Origin: Lachnospiraceae bacterium
GTDB lineage: Bacteria; Bacillota; Clostridia; Lachnospirales; Lachnospiraceae
Length of the DNA: 64,000 bases
Direction: 5' to 3'
Assembly: GCA_016281605.1 (NCBI GenBank)
Contig: JAEEJA010000095.1
Coordinates: 62,001-126,000, forward strand
The notes below the pieces were generated by a model that did not search any database, was not told where the DNA came from, and was given only the letters and a program-made list of their open reading frames with translations. Of this stretch, positions 19,972-29,949 are shown piece after piece; the first letter of the stretch is position 1, and every line of letters starts with the position of its first letter. A program made the translations under genes and the position numbers.

Positions 19972-21237
19972 ATGGGATACTTAAAAGATGAAAAAGTGAG
20001 AAAAATTTTATTCGTCGGAACATGTCTGATGATAATATTTTTTGCATTATACAATATAGACAGTTTATGGAAGTTGGCGCAATACCTTATAGGTGTTATC
20101 TTCCCCTTTATACTGGGTGGAGCGATTGCCTTTCTTCTAAATGTGCCCATGAGACAGCTTGAAAAAAGACTTTTCAGGAACAGAAAGAAGTATCCCGGAA
20201 GTAAGTGGCAAACATTGAGAAGAGTTATATCCCTTATTGTTACACTTATACTAGCCTTAGCGATTGTAGGTCTGATAACTTATCTGGTGCTTCCAAAACT
20301 GACGGATACTATTACACAGCTTGTAAAGCAGATTCCATCCGGTGTTAAAAACGTGAGCAACTGGGCAAAAACAACATTTAAGGACTACCCATATATATTA
20401 AATCCGATTATGGATTTTACTGAAAACTGGCAGGATTTACTTGAAAAAGGCGTAAATCTTATCAAAAAATATATTAATAATATTTTATCAGGAAGTATCG
20501 ATGCTGTAAGTGGAATCATATCCGGCTTCATCACATTTATCATTGGACTTGTTTTCTCCATATATGTTCTTTCAATCAAGGAAAAACTTGGAGAACAGGC
20601 AAAAAAGATAATATATGCCATGTTAAAAAAGGATAAGGCTGACGTCCTTCTGGAAGTCGCAGGTATGACTCACAGAACATTTTCTCATTTTATAGCAGGA
20701 CAGTGTTTGGAGGCATGCATAATCTTCGGACTTTTCATAATTACCTTGAACATTTTTGATATTCCTTACGCTTTGCTTATCAGTATTATTATTGCAGTGT
20801 TGTCGCTGATTCCTATAGTTGGATCATTTACAGGTTGTGCTATAGGCGCCCTTCTTATACTGATAGCTAATCCGGTAAAAGCGATTGTATTCGTTGTTTT
20901 GTTTATAGTTGTTATTCAGATAGAGGCAAATGTTATCTATCCACATGTGGTTGGAAATCAGGTGGGACTGCCCGGTATATGGGTTCTTGCTTCTGTTACA
21001 ATAGGAGGTAATCTCTTCGGTATAGTAGGAATGCTTGTATTTATTCCGCTTGTATCAGTGCTTTACTCACTGTTCAGAACCTTTATATATAAGCGTTTGA
21101 ATGCTAAAAATATAACTATCAAAACCGTACAACCCTGGGAAATAGAGGATGATGACGATATGGATTACGACCCTGCTGAAAAGTATAAAAAAGCCGTAAT
21201 GATTGAAAGTAAGACGGACAATAAAAAGAAAAAATAA
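19972..21237 (+). CDS. AI-2E family transporter (membrane permease)
   Basis: Multi-TM; IGVIFPFILGGAIAFLLNVPM, SLIPIVGSFTGCAIGALLIL, VGLPGIWVLASVTIGGNLFGIVGMLVFIPLVSVLYSL. Confidence 0.88.
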   Translation: MGYLKDEKVRKILFVGTCLMIIFFALYNIDSLWKLAQYLIGVIFPFILGGAIAFLLNVPMRQLEKRLFRNRKKYPGSKWQTLRRVISLIVTLILALAIVGLITYLVLPKLTDTITQLVKQIPSGVKNVSNWAKTTFKDYPYILNPIMDFTENWQDLLEKGVNLIKKYINNILSGSIDAVSGIISGFITFIIGLVFSIYVLSIKEKLGEQAKKIIYAMLKKDKADVLLEVAGMTHRTFSHFIAGQCLEACIIFGLFIITLNIFDIPYALLISIIIAVLSLIPIVGSFTGCAIGALLILIANPVKAIVFVVLFIVVIQIEANVIYPHVVGNQVGLPGIWVLASVTIGGNLFGIVGMLVFIPLVSVLYSLFRTFIYKRLNAKNITIKTVQPWEIEDDDDMDYDPAEKYKKAVMIESKTDNKKKK

Positions 21238-21241
21238 TAAT

Positions 21242-21279
21242 AAAAACTCAGTCGGAGATTAGAGGCCGACTGAGTTTTT
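21242..21279. terminator. Bidirectional intrinsic terminator between convergent genes
   Basis: AAAAACTCAGTCGG-AGATTAGAGG-CCGACTGAGTTTTT: 14-bp perfect arms flanked by A/T tracts. Confidence 0.9.
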
Positions 21280-23610
21280 TTATACTCTTTCAATTGTTAT
21301 TATGTTGGATTGCATATCTCCGTGACTCCATTCGCCTCTGTAAGGTCTGGTAGCTTCTAAGTTCGGACCCAGGCAGATACCTGCTTCCATAAGAAGCCTA
21401 CCTGTCATTATAGCTTCGGTTCCGTCAAAACCATCTTTGATTCGATATCTAAAATCAGGATTAAGTCCACAAAGCTGTACCCTGTCACTTGGCATATTAG
21501 GAGTGTTTTTCTCTTTTACTATAGCTGCAATTCCTTTATCCTTTTCTTCAGTTACATAAACCCATACATGAAGGTTATTTTGAGTATTTTTGTAAAATGA
21601 AGAATCCTGGAAAATATTTCTATATTTTTTATAAAAATCTATTGTCTTTTTTAGAAAAGTCTTATCTTCTTCATTTAGGTCGGCCGGATTCATCTCTATG
21701 CCAAAACCGCCGAAGGATGCAACAGCAAAGCGTGTGAGCAGCGGAGTTATACGTCCGGTCTGATGATTTGGAACTGCTGATATATGAGAACTTACGCACA
21801 CAGGTGGATAACCATAGCTGTAACCTTCCTGTATATCCAATCTTTCATAAGCATCTGTGTCATCGCTTGCCCAGATTTGTGGGAAGAAACAAAGAGAAGC
21901 AAGATCAAAGCGATTTCCACCGGATGAACAGCCTTCAAAAAGTATGTCGGGATAGCTTTCTGTCAGTCTTTTGAGTATATCGTAGAATCCCAATACATAT
22001 CTATGATAAACCTCACCCTGTCTCTTTGCAGGAAGATACTTCGAGTATGCATCTGAAAAAATACGGTTCATATCCCATTTTACATATGTTATATTAGCTG
22101 ACGAGAGTATGTCGCTAATTGAATGTACTATATAGTCTCTAACTTCGGGATTGATAAGATCAAGTAAACGCTGCTGTCTTCCTTCACTGTGAGGTTTTCC
22201 CGGAATATCTATAACCCACTCCGGATGCTTCTCAAAAAGCTCGCTGTCTACATTTATCATTTCAGGCTCTATCCAGAGACCAAATTGTAACCCTGTTTCA
22301 TTTATTTTTTCACAAAGACCTTTTAAGCCATTAGGAAGCTTATATTTATTTACAAACCAATCACCAAGACTTGATGTGTCGTCATCCCTGTGTCCAAACC
22401 AACCATCATCCATTACAAAGAGTTCTATACCGAAGTCCGAAGCGCTTTTTGCAAGGTTTGTAAGCTTCTCTTCATTAATATCAAAGTAAGCTGCCTCCCA
22501 ACTGTTAATAAGTATAGGTCTTGGAGAATGAGCATATTTTCCGCGTAATATATGTTTTTTTACAAAATTTTGCATATTAAGAGAGGCTTTTCTATATCCT
22601 TCGCAACTATAGGTCATAACTGCCTCAGGAGAACGAAGGGACTCTGTCGGATTTAAAAGATAAGAAAATCCCGTAGGATTGATACCTGTAAGGAATCTGG
22701 TTTTGCCAAATCCACTGACATCTACACTTTCATAATGGTTTCCGCTGTAGATAAGATTTGATGCGTATACTGAACCGTAATTTTCGGTAGCGCACTCGTC
22801 AGATATAAAAATCAAGGGATTTGCTCTGCTTGAAGTTGTACCTGTAAAGGATGAATTAACAAATCTCCCGGCAGGAAGTGTTAACTCTTGCTTTTGCATC
22901 TCCTCACCCCATCTGCCGGTAAAGTATGTAATCTTATATTTGTTTGAATCAAAGTCTAACTGATTACTCATAAAACGCTCTACTCTGACAGGATAAGGAG
23001 AGTTGTTTTCAAGTTTTACAGATCTTGTTATGATATTGGTGTCCTCATACACAAGAAAATCCAGCACCAGTATAACATCATTATTCGTCTTTTCTTTATC
23101 TTTATAGGTGTTTAAATCCTTCAAAAGTATAGAAAGGTGGTTATTATCACCGGAAATACCGTAGGAAGCCGGAAGTTCTCCTTGGGATGATGAACTTCTT
23201 TCTACTATACCATCCATAGTACATACAGAAATATCCTTCATAGATGGAAGTTTATTATCTATAGTATGATGCACATACACAAAGTCAGAAGTTCTGCTTC
23301 CATTTTCATATATTAATTCTATAAAAGGCTCTCTTATATCACCCTTTCCAAGGGACGATACTACAAATCGTGTATCCTCCATAGAAAGTGGAGGTGTGTC
23401 TTTATTGTAGGATACTGTATTTCCCATTTCATGCAGATGTAGCTCTGTAGCCTCTTCCGGGAAAAGCTCACCATCCTCATCCATGGAAGAAGGATTTAGA
23501 ATAGGAGCACCAAAATAAAGTTCTATAAGGTGTCCCGTTTTTGACACTCGGAAAATATAATTGATTTCTTTTGTCATCAGGTAAAATGTATCATTTTTAA
23601 AGTATATCAT
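21280..23610 (-). CDS. Alpha-galactosidase, GH36
   Basis: ELFVMDDGWFGHRDDDTSSLGDWFVN, FGLWIEPEMIN, YVKWDMNR, LFEGCSSGGNRFD, IWASDDTDAYERL. Confidence 0.95.
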   Translation of the reverse strand: MIYFKNDTFYLMTKEINYIFRVSKTGHLIELYFGAPILNPSSMDEDGELFPEEATELHLHEMGNTVSYNKDTPPLSMEDTRFVVSSLGKGDIREPFIELIYENGSRTSDFVYVHHTIDNKLPSMKDISVCTMDGIVERSSSSQGELPASYGISGDNNHLSILLKDLNTYKDKEKTNNDVILVLDFLVYEDTNIITRSVKLENNSPYPVRVERFMSNQLDFDSNKYKITYFTGRWGEEMQKQELTLPAGRFVNSSFTGTTSSRANPLIFISDECATENYGSVYASNLIYSGNHYESVDVSGFGKTRFLTGINPTGFSYLLNPTESLRSPEAVMTYSCEGYRKASLNMQNFVKKHILRGKYAHSPRPILINSWEAAYFDINEEKLTNLAKSASDFGIELFVMDDGWFGHRDDDTSSLGDWFVNKYKLPNGLKGLCEKINETGLQFGLWIEPEMINVDSELFEKHPEWVIDIPGKPHSEGRQQRLLDLINPEVRDYIVHSISDILSSANITYVKWDMNRIFSDAYSKYLPAKRQGEVYHRYVLGFYDILKRLTESYPDILFEGCSSGGNRFDLASLCFFPQIWASDDTDAYERLDIQEGYSYGYPPVCVSSHISAVPNHQTGRITPLLTRFAVASFGGFGIEMNPADLNEEDKTFLKKTIDFYKKYRNIFQDSSFYKNTQNNLHVWVYVTEEKDKGIAAIVKEKNTPNMPSDRVQLCGLNPDFRYRIKDGFDGTEAIMTGRLLMEAGICLGPNLEATRPYRGEWSHGDMQSNIITIERV

Positions 23611-23636
23611 GATTCTATCCTCGTATTACACATAAT

Positions 23637-24443
23637 TTACGCCTTTTGTCCAAGACACTCACCCAACTTAACAGGTACTTCTATCTCCCGCTTTGTTGCC
23701 TCAAAGTAGAAGTTATCAATATTTACTTTATCTTTTTGAAGCAGGATAATTATAGTTGAACCACCGTACAAAAAGCACCCCTTCTCTTCGCCGCGCTTTA
23801 CTATGCGTGCTTCATGATGATTTTTGATTTTTCCTACCAGCATGGCACCTACTTCCATTTGTATGATTTTTCCAAAATTTTCGGTATCCATAAGGGTATA
23901 CTCTCTGCAATTTTCGGCAAAAACAGGTGTATGTCTAAGTGCGATAGGCTGAACTGTATGAAGTACGCCCGGGATAAATCTGTTGTTCGCTTTTTTTGCA
24001 TTGTCAGGGTAAGCATATCTGTGATAATGATTTACACAAAGTCTGAAAATAAGGACAGTTCCGTCTTCATAAAGAGAAGCGAGTTTTTTGCTTCTAAGCA
24101 AATCCGAGATGTGATAATTGCTTTGCTTTACGGGAATTACGAGATCCCCTGTAATCTTATATGCACTCAATAAACCATCGCAGGGAGATATAAAGTGTGT
24201 CGGATAGTAATCGATAGGTCTGAGTTCAGGTTTTATATGTCTTGAAAAACAATCATTGAAATTTTCATAGTTTTCATCTATATATTCATCTGGATTTATA
24301 TGATTCATTTTCATAAAAACCGGTATAAGCCACTTTGAATACGGACTATCCATATAACTCCCCGCAAGCTGCGATACTTTCCTGTTTGTGAGTAGTTTTA
24401 GAGCGACTCTGCCGGGAAAAGTTTCGTATAAAAATTTTAACAT
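23637..24443 (-). CDS. psd: Phosphatidylserine decarboxylase
   Basis: FISPCDGLLSAYKI, FRLCVNHYHRYAYPD, GVLHTVQPIALRH..VFAENCREYTLMDTENFGKIIQMEVGAMLVGKI, LYGGSTIIILLQK. Confidence 0.92.
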   Translation of the reverse strand: MLKFLYETFPGRVALKLLTNRKVSQLAGSYMDSPYSKWLIPVFMKMNHINPDEYIDENYENFNDCFSRHIKPELRPIDYYPTHFISPCDGLLSAYKITGDLVIPVKQSNYHISDLLRSKKLASLYEDGTVLIFRLCVNHYHRYAYPDNAKKANNRFIPGVLHTVQPIALRHTPVFAENCREYTLMDTENFGKIIQMEVGAMLVGKIKNHHEARIVKRGEEKGCFLYGGSTIIILLQKDKVNIDNFYFEATKREIEVPVKLGECLGQKA

Positions 24444-24527
24444 GAATTTTACCTCTCTGTGTATTAATTATAATATTATTTTTAGGAAAATTTCAGTTGA
24501 ATTATGAATTAATACTAATTATTTAAC

Positions 24528-24558
24528 AAAAGTAGCATCATAAAAATGATGCTACTAA
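24528..24558. terminator. Hairpin between pssA and psd
   Basis: AGTAGCATCAT-AAAA-ATGATGCTACT inverted repeat. Confidence 0.6.
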
Positions 24559-24580
24559 AATGTTACTTGTTATTAAAGTA

Positions 24581-25276
24581 TTATGAATATAATTTTGCAA
24601 AAAGTAATGCTATAAACTCCAGAGCTCCGATGCTTATTAGTGCCATAAGTCCCTTACTTCCGGGCTTTGGAATTTTTATTTTACTTAAGAAAAGGATTCC
24701 TACAATAACCATAACCACAAAGTAAGGTATGGTTACATCCCACTTGGTTATAAACTGTATAAGCAGGACATTGGGGAAGATAAGAGCTGAAGAAGTAACA
24801 GGAAGGCCCTCATATGTTTTACGAACTGTCTTTTCTGTTTTTTGTCTTTCTTCCTCTGCAACATTGAAGTAAGCAAGTCTTATAAGTGCAGCCAGTATGT
24901 AAAGAAGGATGATGATCCAGAAGATAAGAGCTGCGTGCCATGGGATAAATCCATGATGAAGCTTAATCTTTGGAACTTCTTCAATCTTTGGATTAACACG
25001 AATCATGGCATTACCTATACAAGCAGGTAAAGCGCCAAATGCGAGCAAGTCGGATAATGAATCAATCTGAATACCGAACTTTTGTCCAAATTCTGTTCTG
25101 TCTTTTTTACTTCTTGCAACTTTGCCATCGAATGCATCACAAAGTCCGCAAAATAATAAGAAAAATACACCCATATAAGGATGACCGTTTCCGTTAAGAG
25201 ATACACATATACCCAGTCCCGCAGACAGGACAGACATATAGGTTAGTATAACAGTATAATCATAAACTCCTAGCAT
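24581..25276 (-). CDS. CDP-alcohol phosphatidyltransferase (phosphatidylserine synthase-like)
   Basis: FFLLFCGLCDAFDGKVARSKKDRTEFGQKFGIQIDSLSDLLAFGALPA is the CDP-OH-P motif; adjacent to psd. Confidence 0.9.
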   Translation of the reverse strand: MLGVYDYTVILTYMSVLSAGLGICVSLNGNGHPYMGVFFLLFCGLCDAFDGKVARSKKDRTEFGQKFGIQIDSLSDLLAFGALPACIGNAMIRVNPKIEEVPKIKLHHGFIPWHAALIFWIIILLYILAALIRLAYFNVAEEERQKTEKTVRKTYEGLPVTSSALIFPNVLLIQFITKWDVTIPYFVVMVIVGILFLSKIKIPKPGSKGLMALISIGALEFIALLFAKLYS

Positions 25277-25331
25277 AATTCCTCCAAATATTTCCACCCA
25301 TAATAATTGTTATTATAATCTGTATTATACG

Positions 25332-26432
25332 TTAATTATCCTTATTCTTTGATGAACCCTTAATTCGTCTGGATACATAACCACAAATAAGTATGATGAT
25401 GCTTACTACAATACAAATGTAAAATGATATACCACGGCTTAAAAGCTCAAGATTAGCAGGGTTCTCTATGTCCTTTATTTCGGAAAGTGCGTGAAGCAAA
25501 AGATAGTCAGCAACACCCATGGAACCCGGAATAGGAACGGAGTTAGAACCTACCGTAACTAATATCTGTGAGCAAAGAACTTCGTCAAAATTATGAATAT
25601 TACCACCCAATGCAAGGTAGCAAAAGACGGTAACCAAAATCTGACTCAGTTTTTGTAAGAAATTATAAATAAATGCCTGCAAAAGCATACCAACCTTACC
25701 CGAAATTGCTTCTGCACACTCTGAATAGCGAGCAACCGTAAGCTCAAGCTTTCTAATTCTTCTGTGTGGATATTTTATAATATGCAACTTATAGCCCAAC
25801 ATAATCAGAAGTATAAAAAAGCTCCTCATGATATTATGTTTCTTAATAAGCATTAAAAAGCCTACAACCAAAAGGACAAGTACGACAACACCAATTATGA
25901 TAAGTATCTGTCCGGGTAATTCAAAATTATAAAATATCTCTCCATGAATAATAAAAGCAATTCCACCTAAAAGCATCAAAACCACATTATACATGATCAG
26001 GTTTACCAAAAGTACTATAGTTGTTTCGGCTGTAGGTATACCATCCCACATCATGAAAAATGCACTGGCTGGTTGTCCTCCGGAAGCGGATGGTGTTATA
26101 GCTGAAAAGTAAACATCTGCTGCCGCATAAACTATTCCGTCCGGGTGCTTTTTTTCTTTATATACACCCTTTATAAGGCTTGATAAAGCAAGACCTTCAA
26201 ATACTATAAAACCAAGCATGGATATACCTGCACATATCATCCAAGGTACCTTCGCATGCTTGAGTGATTCTATAAGAGCTTTAAATGAAAAGCTTGAGCT
26301 TTGAGACACTACTGCCCATATACTCAACCCTGCTATGATTACAAAAAGAATCATCCAGGGGATTTTCTTTTTCACCATATCCTTAAAAAACTCCTTAAAA
26401 CTCAATAGGAGAAAACCCCAAAATATACTCAC
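25332..26432 (-). CDS. Lysylphosphatidylglycerol synthase TM-region / YbhN-type flippase-like membrane protein
   Basis: YAAADVYFSAITPSASGGQPASAFFMMWDGIPTAETTIVLLVN...VTVGSNSVPIPGSMGVADYLLL. Likely start ATG at ~26378 (MVKKKIPWMILF). Confidence 0.85.
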   Translation of the reverse strand: MSIFWGFLLLSFKEFFKDMVKKKIPWMILFVIIAGLSIWAVVSQSSSFSFKALIESLKHAKVPWMICAGISMLGFIVFEGLALSSLIKGVYKEKKHPDGIVYAAADVYFSAITPSASGGQPASAFFMMWDGIPTAETTIVLLVNLIMYNVVLMLLGGIAFIIHGEIFYNFELPGQILIIIGVVVLVLLVVGFLMLIKKHNIMRSFFILLIMLGYKLHIIKYPHRRIRKLELTVARYSECAEAISGKVGMLLQAFIYNFLQKLSQILVTVFCYLALGGNIHNFDEVLCSQILVTVGSNSVPIPGSMGVADYLLLHALSEIKDIENPANLELLSRGISFYICIVVSIIILICGYVSRRIKGSSKNKDN

Positions 26433-26495
26433 AAGGGGTTAGTCTGCGATACAATTATCATAGGATAATTCGTATCGAAAAACATATCTTTTCAT

Positions 26496-26523
26496 ATTAT
26501 AACATTAATACAAAAAAAATCAA
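26496..26523 (-). promoter_or_regulatory. Putative sigma-A promoter for the phospholipid operon
   Basis: Minus strand TTGATT, 16-bp spacer, TATAAT. Confidence 0.5.
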
Positions 26524-26555
26524 TTATTAAAAATAAGTTGTGAGTAGTATTTTAC

Positions 26556-26924
26556 TTATCGATACACGATTATATCTCCTATTTTTTCTCGTTTTATGCC
26601 AAGACCCAGGACAGAACCTAAAAAATCCCTATGAGTAAGATTGTCTGAAAACTTAGCAATAATAGGTTCTATCTTAAGAAGTTTAACAGGGTAAGCTTCA
26701 TCATAACCATAATTATCTTTAGATCCAAACTTTACAATCCTTCTTTCAGCTGTTTCATAGCCGCCATATGACTCGCTTCCTGCGTAATCAAAATCTCTTA
26801 CAGACTTATTATATACTGATATTTGTGCTATGCTTAAAAAATCCGTATATACATATCTGTTCTCTCTGTACGCTTCATCTGCAAGTTCTGTTAATCTCTT
26901 ATAAACATCTATATTTTCATTCAT
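26556..26924 (-). pseudogene. YlmH-family RNA-binding protein, N-terminal part only (S4 domain absent)
   Basis: SIAQISVYNKSVRDFDYAGSESYGGYETAERRIVKFG...VKLLKIEPIIAKFSDNLTHRDFLGSVLGLGIKREKIGDIIVYR*, ending where YlmH proteins normally continue. Confidence 0.65.
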
Positions 26925-26957
26925 TCTTTCTTTTTATTCACCCCTCGTTACTTCTCT

Positions 26958-27020
26958 TTTTAACTCAGTCGTAGAAATTCCCTTCCTCTAAGCTAAAGCG
27001 TAGGCGGGAGTAATGACAAA
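26958..27020 (+). repeat. Intergenic element A (IS200/IS605 right-end / omega-RNA-like)
   Basis: TTTAACTCAGTCGTAGAAATTCCCTTCCTCTAAGCTAAAGCGTAGGCGGGAGTAATGA; shares TTTAACTCAGTCG.AGAAAT.CCC..CCTCTAAGCTAAAG with element B (rc). Confidence 0.6.
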
Positions 27021-27088
27021 CTTTACTCAGTCGTGGTTCAAGTTCCTGACTTTAAGAGCTGCTTCGAAACTCTATAAACGTTCCGTAA

Positions 27089-27140
27089 GTGCCTCTCACT
27101 ACAAAACAGACTTTCTGCAACTAGCAAAAAGTCTGTCGTT
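27089..27140 (-). terminator. Hairpin downstream of the rhomboid gene
   Basis: ACAGACTTT...AAAGTCTGT inverted repeat. Confidence 0.6.
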
Positions 27141-27147
27141 AAACTAA

Positions 27148-27735
27148 TCAATTATTTTTTTTATTGATTACAAAACCTGTTACAGCACCTACCGCTCCGC
27201 CGATTATATGTGTAAAGTTTGAGATGTTATCAACTTCTGTGATCCCGCTTAAAACCTGATTACCTATGTAAAGCGCTGCAACAAGTATAAATGTAACAGG
27301 TATGGTTCCATCCTTGAAGCTTGTAAATGAAGAGAGAAGAATAAATGCAAATACAACTCCACTCGCTCCCAAAAGCATAACACGAGGGAAGAATATTACC
27401 TCTGCAACTCCCGTAACTATGGCTGTTATAGCTATAATTACAACCAGACTTTTAGATCCATACTTCTCTTCTAACAGTGGTCCTATTAAGAGAAGCATCA
27501 TAAGATTATTTACAAGATGAGTAAGGTTTGCATGTCCAAATATATGTCCTATGAAACGAATATAAGTAAACGGACTTATCATGGATGATCTGTATACACT
27601 GAAAAGCAGCTTATTGGTAAATCCATTTGTTATGTAATTAAGTATAAGCGCTCCTACACATATTATGGTAAACCATAGTATAACAGGCGAATTAAACGAA
27701 AATCTAATTGTGTGCTTTTTGCCTTCTCCCGCCAT
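27148..27735 (-). CDS. Rhomboid-family intramembrane serine protease
   Basis: FGHANLTHLVNNLMMLLLIGPLLEEKYGS, MLLGASGVVFAF (GASG), FTHIIGGAVGAVTGF. Confidence 0.85.
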   Translation of the reverse strand: MAGEGKKHTIRFSFNSPVILWFTIICVGALILNYITNGFTNKLLFSVYRSSMISPFTYIRFIGHIFGHANLTHLVNNLMMLLLIGPLLEEKYGSKSLVVIIAITAIVTGVAEVIFFPRVMLLGASGVVFAFILLSSFTSFKDGTIPVTFILVAALYIGNQVLSGITEVDNISNFTHIIGGAVGAVTGFVINKKNN

Positions 27736-27765
27736 TATTTCCTCTCTTTCTTATATTCGTATATC

Positions 27766-28998
27766 CTAACGAATCTTTACATGCTTTTTTCTAAGGGACT
27801 TAAGATATCTAATACTTGCTCTTGTCACTTTAGATCTTAGCTTTATAAGTCTTAGCTTTTTACAACTGTTAAATGCTCCTGTCTTGATAACATTTACGGA
27901 CTTACCAAGTATAACTGCTCTGACTCTCTTATTGTATGCAAATGAACCGGCAGATATCTCTTTTACAGGATAATTCTTTCCTAATGCTTTTATCCTGGCA
28001 GGTATTACAACCTTCTTAGCTGTCTTCCTTGCTTTGTAAACCGTAAAGTAAGGAATCTTGCTGCTATTATATGCAATCTTATAGGTTATTCCTCTTTTCT
28101 TTATTGTATATCCGCTTGCTATAGTAGCATTCAAAGAGACACTTACAGGTATACTTACACTTTCAGGATAATATAAATCAATTGCAAATGAGGAGGAAGC
28201 AGAAGTTGTTCTGTAGCTACTCACATTCTCAGACTCTATACTACGAACCTTTAAGTCTTTCTTGTCAATATAAAATGTAAATATTTCCTTCGTTGATGAA
28301 CTAGAAGACGTTGTAGTACTTGAATCTCCACTCACTTTTCCCATGATCTCAGATGCAAGACTTCCGCTGATTTCATCTGACTTTATAACATAGCAGTCAT
28401 ATGTTGTTCCATGTACTTCCTTCTTTACATCTTCTTTTTTCTTAATTGTAACTTTATCGGAATTCAGTACATTTACAAATGTATCCCTTACCTGAGTAAC
28501 AGTCTCAAGCACCGCTTTTTTATTCTTATTACTTATACGAGTATACTGGGTTCCGAGCTTTGAAGAACGGGCATACTCTAAGTTTTTGTTCATATCTATC
28601 CAGTACTCGGTACCTAACATAACTCCATAGGAAATATTAGTATTCTCATCGTGCTCAAATACCATCTGATAATTACCTAAAGCACTGCTGTAGGTTGATG
28701 AGTACAGTGGTCCGAGAAGAGATTTGAGGTCAAAAGAGATACCCATAATCTTTTCCTGGCTCAGTTTGGTTGCAGCTTCTTTTCTGATGGTTTCAACAGA
28801 AGCACTTGTAGCAGGAGCAGAACTTGGTGTCACAGTACTTCCGGTGGCCGGCAGAGAATCACCTAATACTGAAGATATCACACCTCCCTTAATTTCGTTA
28901 CTATCGGTAATAACAGCACCTGCGGGCATTGCACTTCCTAAACTCAAACTAAGTGCACAGATCAAGCTGATATTTTTAAAATATTTATTTAATCTCAT
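27766..28998 (-). CDS. Secreted protein of unknown function with a C-terminal BspA-like leucine-rich tail
   Basis: N-terminal signal peptide; C-term GKNYPVKEISAGSFAYNKRVRAVILGKSVNVIKTGAFNSCKKLRLIKLRSK resembles LRR_5/BspA repeats. Confidence 0.65.
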   Translation of the reverse strand: MRLNKYFKNISLICALSLSLGSAMPAGAVITDSNEIKGGVISSVLGDSLPATGSTVTPSSAPATSASVETIRKEAATKLSQEKIMGISFDLKSLLGPLYSSTYSSALGNYQMVFEHDENTNISYGVMLGTEYWIDMNKNLEYARSSKLGTQYTRISNKNKKAVLETVTQVRDTFVNVLNSDKVTIKKKEDVKKEVHGTTYDCYVIKSDEISGSLASEIMGKVSGDSSTTTSSSSSTKEIFTFYIDKKDLKVRSIESENVSSYRTTSASSSFAIDLYYPESVSIPVSVSLNATIASGYTIKKRGITYKIAYNSSKIPYFTVYKARKTAKKVVIPARIKALGKNYPVKEISAGSFAYNKRVRAVILGKSVNVIKTGAFNSCKKLRLIKLRSKVTRASIRYLKSLRKKHVKIR

Positions 28999-29022
28999 TT
29001 TTCCCTCCGTTTAAAATTCTTA

Positions 29023-29949
29023 TTATTTGCCGTTTAATTTATCAATTATTGTAGGAAGTTCACCGTCTACCTTATCATTATCCAACTGACATGTACCGGC
29101 ATTGGCATGACCTCCGCCTCCGTATGAAAGGCAAAGCTCTCCAATATTAAAGCTTGATGATTTGTTAATAATGGATTTTCCTATCATAACTGCAGTATTT
29201 TGCTTCTTAAATCCCCATGCAACATGCACGGAAATCTCAATTTCAGGCCACATAGCGTAAACCATAAATCTGTTTCCGGTATAGATAACTTCTTCATTTC
29301 TTAGGTCTATTACTGCAACCTTATCATGGATCTTAGTTATACGGCTTAACTGCTCTTTGAAAAGCTCCTGCTGCTCAAAGTACATATCCACTCTTTCCCT
29401 TACATCCGGTAATTCCAAAACTTCATTGATGGTATGATTGGTACAATAATCTATAAGTTCCATCATAAGCTCATAATTTGAAATTCTGAAATTGCGGAAT
29501 CTTCCGAGTCCTGTACGAGCATCCATAAGGAAATTCATGAGCACCCATCCGGTTGGATTAAGTATTTCATCTTCGGTGAAATCAGCACTGTCTCCCTTAT
29601 CAACAGCAAGCATTATCTCCTCAGATACTCTCTTAAATTTATCTGCTCCGCCATAATAGTCATATACCACTCTTGCAGCAGACTTAGCCTTTCCGTCTAT
29701 TACATATTTATCTTTATTCTTTTCAACATCATTTCTAATAAGCTCGCTCTCATGATGGTCAAATGCCATACCTACGCGGCTGTCGAAAGGTAGATTTGTA
29801 GTTATATCATTCTCATTTAAGTCTATTTTCCCATCCTGTACATCCTTAGGATGGACAAACCTTATATCATCTATGATATCAAGTTCTTTAAGCAGCATTG
29901 CGCAAACCAATCCATCAAAATCACTTCTTGTTACTAATCTTTTTTTCAT
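29023..29949 (-). CDS. DHH-family phosphoesterase (exopolyphosphatase-like)
   Basis: LVTRSDFDGLVCAMLLKEL, MAFDHHESEL, SYGGGGHANAGTCQL. Confidence 0.8.
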   Translation of the reverse strand: MKKRLVTRSDFDGLVCAMLLKELDIIDDIRFVHPKDVQDGKIDLNENDITTNLPFDSRVGMAFDHHESELIRNDVEKNKDKYVIDGKAKSAARVVYDYYGGADKFKRVSEEIMLAVDKGDSADFTEDEILNPTGWVLMNFLMDARTGLGRFRNFRISNYELMMELIDYCTNHTINEVLELPDVRERVDMYFEQQELFKEQLSRITKIHDKVAVIDLRNEEVIYTGNRFMVYAMWPEIEISVHVAWGFKKQNTAVMIGKSIINKSSSFNIGELCLSYGGGGHANAGTCQLDNDKVDGELPTIIDKLNGK

